Shown here: positions 17,973 to 25,741 of the stretch, one piece after another
How positions within the stretch are numbered: the first letter of the stretch is position 1
How the letters are laid out: every line of letters starts with the position of its first letter
Source: Wohlfahrtiimonas larvae
Lineage (GTDB): Bacteria > Pseudomonadota > Gammaproteobacteria > Cardiobacteriales > Wohlfahrtiimonadaceae
Assembly (NCBI RefSeq): GCF_039543665.1
Contig: NZ_BAABKE010000006.1
Span: forward strand, 1-64,000
Reading direction: 5' to 3'
Length of the DNA: 64,000 nt
Notes under the pieces: generated by a model
Database searches by the model: none
What the model saw: only the letters and a program-made list of their open reading frames with translations
Told to the model about the DNA's origin: nothing
Position numbers and translations under genes: made by a program

Positions 17973-19781
17973 ATGGCTTTTAATTCCTCGGAATTTCTCA
18001 AAACAACACCCACAAAACCTGGCATCTACATCATGCGTGATGATAAAGATGTCATCATTTACGTGGGCAAAGCTAAAAATCTTAAAAATCGTTTAACAAG
18101 CTATTTTCGTGCGTCTGGCTTATCCACAAAAACCATGGCGCTCGTTGCGAATATTCATTCCATTGAAGTCACAATCACCAATAGTGAAAACGATGCTTTA
18201 CGGTTAGAAAGCAACCTCATCAAAAAACATCGCCCACGTTATAACGTGAGTTTGATTGATGATAAAAGCTATCCTTATATTTATTTATCGACAGGAAAAT
18301 ATCCACGCTTAGCTTATTATCGCGGCAGTAAAAAATTGAAAGGTCATTATTTTGGACCTTATCCTTCATCCTCTGTTGTGCGTGAAACTTTGGATTTAAT
18401 GAAGAAAATCTTCTTAGTTCGCCAATGTGAAGATTCTGTTTTTAAGCATCGCACGCGCCCTTGCCTGCAATATCAGATCAAGCGTTGCAGTGCACCTTGT
18501 GTTGAGAAAATTTCTGCCGAACAATATCAAAAAGATGTACAAAGTGCTGTGATGTTTTTGGAAGGCAATTCACAAGGCTTAATCTCTGAATTAGTTAGCA
18601 AAATGCAGGAATATGTGGATGCTTTAGCCTTTGAAAAAGCAGCCATCATTCGCGATCAAGTGAAAGCTTTGCAGTTCATTCAATCCAAAAATGACATCGA
18701 ACAAGGCAATGCTTCCATTGATCTCATTGCTTATGTGCGTGAATCAGACATTCACGTACTACAAGTTTTAACGATTCGTGATGGCCGTGTTTTAGGCGCA
18801 CGCGCATATTTCCCGAAAGTGCCTGATGATACTGAAGCTGATGAAGTCATGCGAAGCTTCATCGAGCAATATTATGACATTGCAAGAAAACCGCCGCGCA
18901 ATATTATCCTCAATATTCCACTGCAATTAGAAGATCAAGTTTGGCTAGAAAGTAGCTTAACGGACTTGGCTGAGCGCAAAGTTGTATTGCAAAATAACGT
19001 GAAAGGTCAACGTGCGCGCTGGCTTGAACTCACCGCCAAAAATGCAGAACAAGCGATCGAGATTAAATTGGCAAGCTCAAGCAATATCACGCATCGTTTA
19101 CATAGTTTAGCGAAAGTATTGGATCTCGATATTATTAAACGCATTGAATGCTTCGATATTTCCCACAGCTTTGGTGAAAAAACTGTGGCTTCTGATGTGG
19201 TTTATACGCACGAAGGATTCACCAAAAAATTCTATCGACGATTCAATATTGAAGGCATTACAGGCGGCGATGATTATGCTGCAATGCGCCAAGCATTAAC
19301 ACGCCGTTTCAGTAATATTGACGATAATCCTTTGCCTGATATTTTATTAATTGATGGCGGTAAAAATCAGTTAAATGTTGGGATTGAAGTGATGGATGAA
19401 CTCAATATTCATTCAGTCTTATTGATTGGCGTTGCCAAAGGCGAAGGCAGAAAAGTTGGCTTAGAAACACTTTGGAAAGCAGGCGATGACATTCCGATCC
19501 CGATTGAAAGTACAAGCGCCGCATTTCATTTGATCACACAAATCCGTGATGAAGCGCACCGCTTTGCCATCGAAGGGCATCGCTCACAGCGTGATAAATT
19601 GCGCCGCCGCTCATTATTGGAAGATATCAAAGGTGTTGGCCCACAACGCAGAGCAACTTTACTCAGCCATTTTGGTGGATTGGAAGCTTTGAAAAAAGCA
19701 GACATCGAAGCCATTGCCAAAGTTCCTGGAATCAGTGAAACTTTAGCAAAAGTGATTTATGATGCATTGCATGAGAATTAA
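17973..19781 (+). CDS. uvrC: UvrC, excinuclease ABC subunit C
   Basis: UvrC makes the dual incisions of nucleotide excision repair together with UvrB. The 602 residues show the GIY-YIG domain (KPGIYIMRDD ... IIYVGKAKNLKNRL, residues 16-42), the cysteine-bearing CLQYQIKRCSAPC segment, a UVR UvrB-binding motif near 205-235, the RNase-H-like C-terminal nuclease domain (CFDISH, LIDGGKNQL) and paired helix-hairpin-helix motifs at the end. Length and order are normal. There is no clear ribosome site before the ATG. The gene stands alone, followed by 100 bases of AT-rich sequence with one inverted repeat. Confidence 0.96.
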   Translation: MAFNSSEFLKTTPTKPGIYIMRDDKDVIIYVGKAKNLKNRLTSYFRASGLSTKTMALVANIHSIEVTITNSENDALRLESNLIKKHRPRYNVSLIDDKSYPYIYLSTGKYPRLAYYRGSKKLKGHYFGPYPSSSVVRETLDLMKKIFLVRQCEDSVFKHRTRPCLQYQIKRCSAPCVEKISAEQYQKDVQSAVMFLEGNSQGLISELVSKMQEYVDALAFEKAAIIRDQVKALQFIQSKNDIEQGNASIDLIAYVRESDIHVLQVLTIRDGRVLGARAYFPKVPDDTEADEVMRSFIEQYYDIARKPPRNIILNIPLQLEDQVWLESSLTDLAERKVVLQNNVKGQRARWLELTAKNAEQAIEIKLASSSNITHRLHSLAKVLDLDIIKRIECFDISHSFGEKTVASDVVYTHEGFTKKFYRRFNIEGITGGDDYAAMRQALTRRFSNIDDNPLPDILLIDGGKNQLNVGIEVMDELNIHSVLLIGVAKGEGRKVGLETLWKAGDDIPIPIESTSAAFHLITQIRDEAHRFAIEGHRSQRDKLRRRSLLEDIKGVGPQRRATLLSHFGGLEALKKADIEAIAKVPGISETLAKVIYDALHEN

Positions 19782-19881
19782 TAAAGATTACACTTTCAAC
19801 CTAACTAAATTTGTCTAGAAATCCTGCATATTATATAAGTTTTCTAGATCTAAAATTATTCCCAACATAGGATTAATATTT

Positions 19882-20544
19882 TTATTTCTGAGCATACCTT
19901 ATCTTATAAAGCATATAAGGCTCTATAAGAATCAAAGGTAATTGTCTTTTATTTAAAGCTATTGATCTATTCGGAGATGTTAGATTTGTAGATCTAGTAA
20001 TAATTATACCTTCTTTTGTAATAGCATCATTATCTGCACGCCATACATATCTATCTTTAAGGTCTTTATACATATGATCGTTTAGACCATTTTTTGCTAA
20101 ATACTCATTCATTGTATTTTTTGTTCTTTCTCTTTCCTCATATGATTGGTTAAGCCATTTCGAAATTACTTTAACTTTTTCAGCAACAATTTTAAAATCT
20201 TCATCATTTCTATAGGTAACAATTGATAACCCTTGTACATAAGTTATACCTGCACTTACAATAATGTGCTTCATTTTATATTCAATTTTTCCATCTACAT
20301 TGATTTTATCAAGCCACACAAGTAAATCAGCTTCTGATCCTTCAATTTGAGGATCAACTCCTGGATAAACAGATTTGGATTTTTCATTATAATAGTAGTA
20401 TGTAATATTATTTTTATAATATTCAGATTTTCCGTTTAATAATAACTGAGCACATCCAGATAAAAATATGAAAGAAAATATAATTATTGCTATTTTAAAA
20501 TAGAATTTAACTATCATATTTATTTTTATCTTATTAAATTTCAT
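19882..20544 (-). CDS. Putative lipoprotein of unknown function
   Basis: The 220-residue product has a signal peptide ending in a lipobox L-S-G-C (residues 28-31), so it should be lipidated at Cys31. The mature part is Lys/Asn/Tyr-rich with no recognised domain. Base composition is markedly more AT-rich than its neighbours (long runs of AAT, ATA and TTT codons), hinting at recent acquisition or relaxed selection. AAAGAGTG precedes the ATG. It is convergent with uvrC and divergent from the monooxygenase-like gene. Confidence 0.65.
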   Translation of the reverse strand: MKFNKIKINMIVKFYFKIAIIIFSFIFLSGCAQLLLNGKSEYYKNNITYYYYNEKSKSVYPGVDPQIEGSEADLLVWLDKINVDGKIEYKMKHIIVSAGITYVQGLSIVTYRNDEDFKIVAEKVKVISKWLNQSYEERERTKNTMNEYLAKNGLNDHMYKDLKDRYVWRADNDAITKEGIIITRSTNLTSPNRSIALNKRQLPLILIEPYMLYKIRYAQK

Positions 20545-20612
20545 TATTTACACTCTTTATCTGAATATATAGAATATTAATTATACATTGTATTAGAATT
20601 AAGAGAAAAAAT

Positions 20613-20909
20613 ATGCTCAAGCTTATTGCTGAAGATTTTATTGATCCCACAAAAATTGAGATCGTTTTGCCTTTATATCAAGAACTCGTAAATGCAACCC
20701 GAAAAGAAGCAGGTTGCATTAGTTATGAGCTTTGTCATGATCTTAAAAATCCTGGGCACTTTGTTTTTATAGAAGAATGGCAAGATTATGATGCTTTGGA
20801 TACTCATGTTGCATCCGAGCATTTCCAACGTTTAGTACCGCAGATTAATGCTTATAGCATTAAAGAAGGTAGATTCACTCACATGGAATCTGTTTTATTT
20901 AAAGATTAA
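20613..20909 (+). CDS. ABM-domain protein, putative quinol/antibiotic-type monooxygenase
   Basis: The 98-residue protein is a single antibiotic-biosynthesis-monooxygenase (ABM, YgiN-like) ferredoxin-like domain: KEAGCISYELCHDL, FVFIEEWQDYDALDTHVASEHF. Such proteins form dimers without cofactor and act on quinols or as small-molecule-binding proteins; substrate cannot be predicted. AAGAGAAAA before the ATG serves as the ribosome site. A separate leader structure, not this gene's own terminator, begins right after it. Confidence 0.85.
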   Translation: MLKLIAEDFIDPTKIEIVLPLYQELVNATRKEAGCISYELCHDLKNPGHFVFIEEWQDYDALDTHVASEHFQRLVPQINAYSIKEGRFTHMESVLFKD

Positions 20910-20913
20910 GCAC

Positions 20914-21121
20914 TATAATAAGCAGATCTTCCTCAATATCTTTTGGATATTCTCACAATGATCTTTCGCAAGCAGTGAATGACAGCTTTAGGCACTAGTT
21001 TAGTGTCACGCTTGGATGTGTTAAAGACTTAACGCTGCTGCTTGTTATCGCCTTTAGCACAACTTATTCATTCCAAAAAAGTGCTAAAGATGAATTATTA
21101 TCAATATAAACATGATGTTAT
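20914..21121 (+). promoter_or_regulatory. Structured 5' leader of the ECF transporter operon, candidate riboswitch
   Basis: A -10-like TATAAT (20914-20919; -35 weak) is followed by about 200 non-coding bases with nested pairing. P1 CAAGCAG (20969-20975) / CTGCTTG (21038-21044) encloses P2 GGCACTA (20991-20997) / TAGTGTC (21001-21007) and P3 GTGTTAA (21018-21024) / TTAACGC (21029-21035), a three-way junction. A separate 9-bp stem follows: CTTTAGCAC (21052-21060) / GTGCTAAAG (21081-21089). GTGCTAAAG can also pair with CTTTAGGCAC (20986-20995), using the P2 5' arm, so two exclusive folds exist. An intrinsic terminator stands next, before the first gene. I recognise no known riboswitch motif (TPP, cobalamin, FMN, SAM, preQ1). 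Confidence 0.5.
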
Positions 21122-21146
21122 AGCCATTCCATGCGGATGGCTTTTT
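21122..21146 (+). terminator. Intrinsic terminator (attenuator) upstream of the ECF operon
   Basis: AGCCATTCC (21122-21130, one bulged T) pairs with GGATGGCT (21135-21142) around ATGC and is followed by TTTTT. It lies about 210 bases after the preceding gene and 31 before the DUF296 start, a position suited to conditional termination. Confidence 0.65.
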
Positions 21147-21177
21147 GTCGTGCCCGCTTTTTACCAAGGAAATTCTT

Positions 21178-21606
21178 ATGAATCCTAATCTTCCACTTTC
21201 ATTGCATGATGCAAAATTCTGCACCATTCGCTTAAAACCCGGTGATGACCTGCTCCATGAAATCAGAATCCTAGCCACAACGCACAATATCAAAGCAGGC
21301 TTCATTGCCTCATCTGTCGGTAGCTTATCTCAATTTGGATTGCGCTACGCAGGTAAACCTGATGCAACAATTCAACAAGGTTGCTATGAGATCGTTTCCT
21401 TAATCGGCACGATCGAAACCACAGGCGAGCACATTCATTTATCTGTTTCTGATGAAAATGGCGCGATGCTCGGTGGTCATGTGATGGAAGGCTGCATTGT
21501 GCGTACCACTTTAGAAATCGTCATTGGCATTTTAGAGAGTTGCCAATATAGCCGAGAATATTGTGATCTCTCGGGCTACGAAGAACTCGTTATCAAAACA
21601 ATTTAA
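21178..21606 (+). CDS. PPC/DUF296-domain protein at the head of the ECF operon
   Basis: The 142-residue protein is one PPC (PCC, DUF296) domain: RLKPGDDLLHEI (residues 18-29), GFIASSVGSL, the metal-binding-type GEHIHLSVSD and GHVMEGCIVRTTLEI. In plants the domain accompanies AT-hooks; bacterial stand-alone forms are trimeric and their activity is unsettled. AAGGAA before the ATG at 21178 favours this start over one 33 bases upstream. It lies 28 bases ahead of the ECF S component and is probably functionally tied to the imported compound, either as an enzyme or a binding protein. Confidence 0.85.
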   Translation: MNPNLPLSLHDAKFCTIRLKPGDDLLHEIRILATTHNIKAGFIASSVGSLSQFGLRYAGKPDATIQQGCYEIVSLIGTIETTGEHIHLSVSDENGAMLGGHVMEGCIVRTTLEIVIGILESCQYSREYCDLSGYEELVIKTI

Positions 21607-21634
21607 TTTCATATTTATATTTAAAGGACACAAC

Positions 21635-22213
21635 ATGGCTGTTGATCGTAAATTTTTAACCACACATATGCTCGTATTAATCTCAACTTGTATCGCCATC
21701 AACATGGTACTTGGGCAAGTGGCTTCCATAATTAAGCTCCCAATCTTTTTAGATTCCATCGGCACATTCATCGCAGCATTATTAGGTGGACCTTGGATTG
21801 CAGCATTGACAGGGTTATTGACTAACTTAATTTGGGGCTTAATCTCTTCACCTGTTGCCGCTGCATTTGCACCCGTTGCGATTGTGATTGGTTTGTCCGC
21901 TGGCTTCTTAGCTCGCACGGGCATGTTCAACACTTGGTATAAAGTTGTGATCAGCGGTGTCATCATCACAATTTGCTTAACATTGGTGGCAACGCCAATT
22001 CGCACATATTTATTTGCGGGCGTAACAGGCAGTGGCGCAGATTTCATCGTGGCTTATATTCATGCAACAGGTGAAAAATTATGGCAATCCGTGGCTTCAA
22101 CCATCATCTTGGCAAACTTAGCTGATAAAATCATCACTGGTTTAATCGCATGGCAATTAGTGAAGCATTTACCAAAACGTACGAAACAACAATTCCCACA
22201 ACATATTCAATAA
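21635..22213 (+). CDS. ECF transporter S component (substrate-binding membrane protein)
   Basis: The 192-residue protein is almost wholly hydrophobic, with about five or six membrane segments, and has the S-component pattern LDSIGTFIAALLGGPWIAALTGLLTNLIWG (residues 37-66 region), as in the ECF-ribofla_trS-like families. It binds the vitamin or related molecule and delivers it to the EcfAAT module. I cannot name the ligand; it does not obviously match ThiT, RibU, BioY or FolT. AAAGGA precedes the ATG at 21635. Its TAA stop shares a base with the EcfT start (TAATG). Confidence 0.85.
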   Translation: MAVDRKFLTTHMLVLISTCIAINMVLGQVASIIKLPIFLDSIGTFIAALLGGPWIAALTGLLTNLIWGLISSPVAAAFAPVAIVIGLSAGFLARTGMFNTWYKVVISGVIITICLTLVATPIRTYLFAGVTGSGADFIVAYIHATGEKLWQSVASTIILANLADKIITGLIAWQLVKHLPKRTKQQFPQHIQ

Positions 22214-22926
22214 TGAAGAAATTACACCCTTTCACAGCGCTAACAATATGGGCAATAATTGCAGTACAAGCCCTATTGTTACTGCTTAGTATCTCCTTGA
22301 TGGCTTTAGCAATCAGCACTTTATTATGTTTAATTACGTGGAAAGCTTCGCGCCATCGTTTGCGCTATGTTCTCTATTTAATGATCCCCATGGCTTTGGG
22401 AATTTATTTAGTGCATGGCGGATTATTACATTCATGGTTGGGCGGTAAATCTTCTCCCACCGCTTTACAACATGCGATGACAATCTGGTGGCGATTATTA
22501 GCCATTTTTACAGCCGCACAAATTTGGATGCAATATGTACCAACTATCACGATGATCCAATCGCTCTTCGCATCTCGTTTACCCATTGGCTTATCCTATT
22601 TGTTGGCAAGTCCATTGCTATTAATGCAGCAATTATCCCACCAAATCAAACACATTCAAGAAGCACAATTAGCACGTGGCGTTCGTTTGGATGGCAATCT
22701 GTTTCAACGGGCAAAAGCAATGCTAGCCATTATTTTTCCATTGATTAATAGCACATTTGCGAATCTTTCCATCAAAATTGCAGCACTAGAATCCAAAGGA
22801 TTTCGTTACCAAGCCAAGCGCACAAACTTATGGGCACCAAAAGATACAAGCGCACAAAAGTATTTCCGCTATGGTGCAATTTTGCTATTAATCATCGAAG
22901 TGATTGGAGTTTTATTATGGCGTTAA
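22213..22926 (+). CDS. ecfT: ECF transporter T component (EcfT/CbiQ family)
   Basis: The 237-residue integral membrane scaffold links the S component to the two ATPases. It has about five membrane helices, the first in the segment after residue 8, and two cytoplasmic coupling motifs: ARGVRLDG (about residues 155-162) and ESKGFR (near 196-201), the second diverging from the usual ARG. The start overlaps the S-component stop, and the last ten bases overlap the next gene, so the four ECF genes are translationally coupled. Confidence 0.85.
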   Translation: MKKLHPFTALTIWAIIAVQALLLLLSISLMALAISTLLCLITWKASRHRLRYVLYLMIPMALGIYLVHGGLLHSWLGGKSSPTALQHAMTIWWRLLAIFTAAQIWMQYVPTITMIQSLFASRLPIGLSYLLASPLLLMQQLSHQIKHIQEAQLARGVRLDGNLFQRAKAMLAIIFPLINSTFANLSIKIAALESKGFRYQAKRTNLWAPKDTSAQKYFRYGAILLLIIEVIGVLLWR

Positions 22927-23579
22927 TCATTCGTGATCTACAATTTACACCGATTGATCACCCTACATTTGCAATTGAGAATATCACATTGCATGATAAT
23001 GAATGGCTTTGCATTGAAGGTGGCAATGGTAGCGGAAAAAGTACAATTGCATCTATTATTGCTGGCTGGGTACCAACATTATTGCCAGGTGAAATCCAAG
23101 GCAATATCATATTAAATAAAGAAGATATTTTAGGACGATCCGTCATCGAGTTATCATCCAACATTCAATATGTACAGCAAGCACCGCAATGGCAATTATC
23201 AGGCTGTACATTCACAGTGGAAGAAGAATTAACCTTCGGTCCTGAAAATTTAGCAATGGATAGCACTGTGATTCTTGAGCAGTTAGAAAAAATATTAATA
23301 TTGATGGATTTGGCTCATTTACGCAAACGTGACCCTAGTACTTTATCAGGTGGAGAAATGCAGCGCTTGATGATTAGCTCGGCGCTTATGATGCAACCTG
23401 AACTGTTAATTTTAGATGAATCCTTTAGCCGAATGACATTGGCTTATCAAATGAAAATCCTTGAGCAATTAAAATCGTTGGACTCAGGAAAATCTATGAA
23501 TGTCATTATTTTAGAAAAGCGACAAAGTGAATTTATGCCATTTTGCGAACATCTTTTAATACTGCCAAAGCGAGGATAA
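22917..23579 (+). CDS. ECF transporter ATPase EcfA1-like
   Basis: The 220-residue ABC ATPase has Walker A GGNGSGKST (residues 37-45), a Q-loop at YVQQAPQWQLSG, signature LSGGEMQRL and Walker B LLILDES, where Ser replaces the usual Pro after the catalytic Glu. I start at the ATG 22917 (MALIIRDLQF), inside the end of ecfT; the reading frame extends further left but without family resemblance. It should pair with the second ATPase as a heterodimer that powers the ECF module. Confidence 0.9.
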   Translation: MALIIRDLQFTPIDHPTFAIENITLHDNEWLCIEGGNGSGKSTIASIIAGWVPTLLPGEIQGNIILNKEDILGRSVIELSSNIQYVQQAPQWQLSGCTFTVEEELTFGPENLAMDSTVILEQLEKILILMDLAHLRKRDPSTLSGGEMQRLMISSALMMQPELLILDESFSRMTLAYQMKILEQLKSLDSGKSMNVIILEKRQSEFMPFCEHLLILPKRG

Positions 23580-23582
23580 TTT

Positions 23583-24236
23583 ATGTTGCAGTTAAACCAT
23601 ATTCATTTCGCTTGGCCCAATAGCGACACAGAATGTTTACAGGATATTCATTTGAATATCGCTAAAGGTGAAGCCATTGCTTTGGTTGGTGATAATGGCG
23701 CAGGTAAATCTACATTATTGAAATTAATCTGCGGATTACTGAAACCAACACAAGGCTCAATCACAATCCATGATCAAGATATTGCCAAGCTTAATGCAGG
23801 TGAACGTGCAAAATTAGTGGGGTTATTGTTCCAAGAGCCTGAGCGACAATTCTTCCACAACAGTGTGAAAGCTGAAATTGCTTATGGATTAAAAATCCAG
23901 AAATATGCTACCTCAGAAATTGATGCAAAAGTTTCAGCAATTATGGATGAGTTTAATCTCACGCATCGCCAAGATGACCATCCTTTAGATTTAAATGCAG
24001 CTGAAAAGCGCATGGTAACTTTAGCATCCTTAGCTATATTAAATTTACCCGTCTTATTGCTCGATGAACCGAGCCGAGATTTAGATGATGATTGGTTATT
24101 AATCTTAGAACAATGGCTCAAAAAATCACAAATAAATGGTACAACTATCATTGCCATTAGCCATGATCCAAAGTTTATCAAAAGAAATACTCAAAAAATT
24201 ATTCATTTATCTCAAGGCAGAATAATTACGGTTTGA
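23583..24236 (+). CDS. ECF transporter ATPase EcfA2-like, degenerate signature
   Basis: The 217-residue ABC ATPase has Walker A GDNGAGKST (residues 36-44), a Q-loop QEPERQFFHNSV and Walker B VLLLDEPSRDLD. The LSGGQ signature is replaced by LNAAEKRMV, so one of the two ATP sites of the heterodimer may be weak or inactive, as occurs in asymmetric ABC pairs. It follows the first ATPase after three bases and ends the operon. Confidence 0.88.
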   Translation: MLQLNHIHFAWPNSDTECLQDIHLNIAKGEAIALVGDNGAGKSTLLKLICGLLKPTQGSITIHDQDIAKLNAGERAKLVGLLFQEPERQFFHNSVKAEIAYGLKIQKYATSEIDAKVSAIMDEFNLTHRQDDHPLDLNAAEKRMVTLASLAILNLPVLLLDEPSRDLDDDWLLILEQWLKKSQINGTTIIAISHDPKFIKRNTQKIIHLSQGRIITV

Positions 24237-24247
24237 TTTTAATCTCT

Positions 24248-24310
24248 TCTACATAAGTATTTTTTTACTCTATAATCGTTATATTAGTTTCTCTATAACA
24301 CCTAGGTGTT
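24248..24310 (+). promoter_or_regulatory. Promoter and palindromic operator-like site of the di-iron protein gene
   Basis: TCTACA (24248-24253) and TATAAT (24271-24276) are 17 bases apart and should start transcription near 24283. A perfect 14-base palindrome AACACCTAGGTGTT lies at 24297-24310, just downstream of the start. It has no T-run and is short, so it looks more like a protein-binding site than a terminator. The regulator is unknown. Confidence 0.55.
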
Positions 24311-24350
24311 CAATTTAATGATAATAGCAATATAAATAGGAGATTCAAGA

Positions 24351-25169
24351 ATGAGCGGAACGGGTGAAATTTTATACGATGATGGTTTTCATAAAGTCAT
24401 CATGTTTTGTGATCTCGTAGAAGAAGATGATCACATCGAAGCAGTACAATCCAATCAATTCTTAATTGTCCATGGCGATTCAGGTATTTTGCTTGATCCG
24501 GGCGGCGCGATGACTTATAACAAGCTATATATGGCGATTAGTCACTATTTTTCACCTAAAAAACTTTCCGCTATTTTTGCCTCCCACCAAGATCCTGACA
24601 TTGTGGCATCATTATCTCGCTGGCTCAGTTTTTCTGATACAAAGCTTATTATTTCAGAACTATGGACGCGCTTTGTGCCACACTTCTGCCCTGAAGGAAA
24701 AACCACTGATCGAATCATTCCCTTACCCGATAAAGGTATTTGGATGACGATTGAAGGCGCGGAATATGGATTCATTCCCGCACACTATCTACACAGCGAA
24801 GGTAACTTCCAATTGTATGATCCCATCAGTAAAATTCTTTTCAGTGGCGATTTAGGTGTTTCCTTAGTGGATCCCAAAAAAGTCGCAACGCCCATTGAAA
24901 CCTTCAAGGATTATATTCCTTATATGGAAGGCTTCCATCAACGCTATATGATTTCCAATAAAGCTTGCCGATTATGGGCGCATATGATCCGTGAATTAGA
25001 TATTGATATGATTTTGCCACAACATGGTTCGCCCATGTTAGATCAACAAGTGATTCAAGATTTTATTCATTGGGTTGCTCAATTACGCTGCGGTGTAGAT
25101 TTAGTGGATCAAGATACTTATCAAATCCCTAAATTACGCATGCCAATCGAGGATATGAAAGTAGTTTAA
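24351..25169 (+). CDS. ODP-type oxygen-binding di-iron protein (MBL fold)
   Basis: The 272-residue protein has a metallo-beta-lactamase fold of the flavodi-iron kind without the flavodoxin domain. Likely iron ligands are H79-x-D81-x-D83, H148 in AHYLHSEGNF, D167 in FSGDLG, and the His of LPQHGS. Stand-alone members bind oxygen at a di-iron site and sit in signalling or detoxification contexts. The ligand set differs from the canonical HxExDH in flavodi-iron proteins (Asp for Glu; Ile84 where the second His stands). AATAGGAGA precedes the ATG. Its stop shares TTAA with the convergent pabA stop. Confidence 0.75.
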   Translation: MSGTGEILYDDGFHKVIMFCDLVEEDDHIEAVQSNQFLIVHGDSGILLDPGGAMTYNKLYMAISHYFSPKKLSAIFASHQDPDIVASLSRWLSFSDTKLIISELWTRFVPHFCPEGKTTDRIIPLPDKGIWMTIEGAEYGFIPAHYLHSEGNFQLYDPISKILFSGDLGVSLVDPKKVATPIETFKDYIPYMEGFHQRYMISNKACRLWAHMIRELDIDMILPQHGSPMLDQQVIQDFIHWVAQLRCGVDLVDQDTYQIPKLRMPIEDMKVV

Positions 25170-25741
25170 CGATTCAAAAAATTTGCAAACATCAAGTGCC
25201 CATATTCCGTCAAGATTGATTCTGGATGGAATTGCACGCTTTCTATCGGCAAAGTTTTATGACGAATGCCCATAATTTCTCGTGTGCCATCTTCATTTTC
25301 ACACCATGCAGACACAACAAATTCATCTGGTAATGTTGCAGGATCAATGATCAAAGAGTGATAACGCGCCACTTTAATGGGATTGGGCACACCTAGAAAT
25401 ACACCTTCACCATCATGATGAATGATAGAAACTTTGCCATGCATGACTTTTTTCGCATGAATGATCTTTGTACCATAAACTTGCCCAATGCATTCATGCC
25501 CTAAGCAAATGCCTAAAATTGGTAATTGCCCTGCATATTCACGAATAATGTCTAACGTAATGCCTGAATCATCAGGCGTTCCTGGCCCAGGTGATAAAAT
25601 TACAGATTTCACAGGCAACTCTGCAAATTCATCCAACGTGATTTGATCATTTTTATAGAGCGTTAATGGATGCCCCAATTGATGGCAATACGATACAATG
25701 TTGTATGTAAAAGAATCATAATTATCGATTAAACAGATCAT
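25166..25741 (-). CDS. pabA: PabA, aminodeoxychorismate synthase glutaminase subunit
   Basis: The class-I glutamine amidotransferase of 191 residues has the catalytic Cys79 in GICLGHE and the His172/Glu174 pair in VQFHPES, plus the oxyanion-loop SPGPGTPDDSG. It supplies ammonia to PabB for 4-amino-4-deoxychorismate, the start of p-aminobenzoate and folate synthesis. TrpG is almost identical in motif, but the overlap with a PabB-PabC fusion (ATGA, 4 bases) supports PabA. It may serve anthranilate synthase as well in organisms with a single copy. Confidence 0.93.
   Translation of the reverse strand: MICLIDNYDSFTYNIVSYCHQLGHPLTLYKNDQITLDEFAELPVKSVILSPGPGTPDDSGITLDIIREYAGQLPILGICLGHECIGQVYGTKIIHAKKVMHGKVSIIHHDGEGVFLGVPNPIKVARYHSLIIDPATLPDEFVVSAWCENEDGTREIMGIRHKTLPIESVQFHPESILTEYGHLMFANFLNR

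Noticed and set aside
19814..19848. Inverted repeat TCTAGAAA / TTTCTAGA between uvrC and the lipoprotein gene as a terminator
   Set aside because: Loop is about 19 bases, low GC and no T-run; may be a weak terminator at most.
20969..21044. A 76-base segment with a 7-bp closing stem and two hairpins, like a tRNA cloverleaf
   Set aside because: No TTCRA T-loop, no U33 before an anticodon, no CCA end, and no conserved D-loop; it is treated as part of the leader structure.
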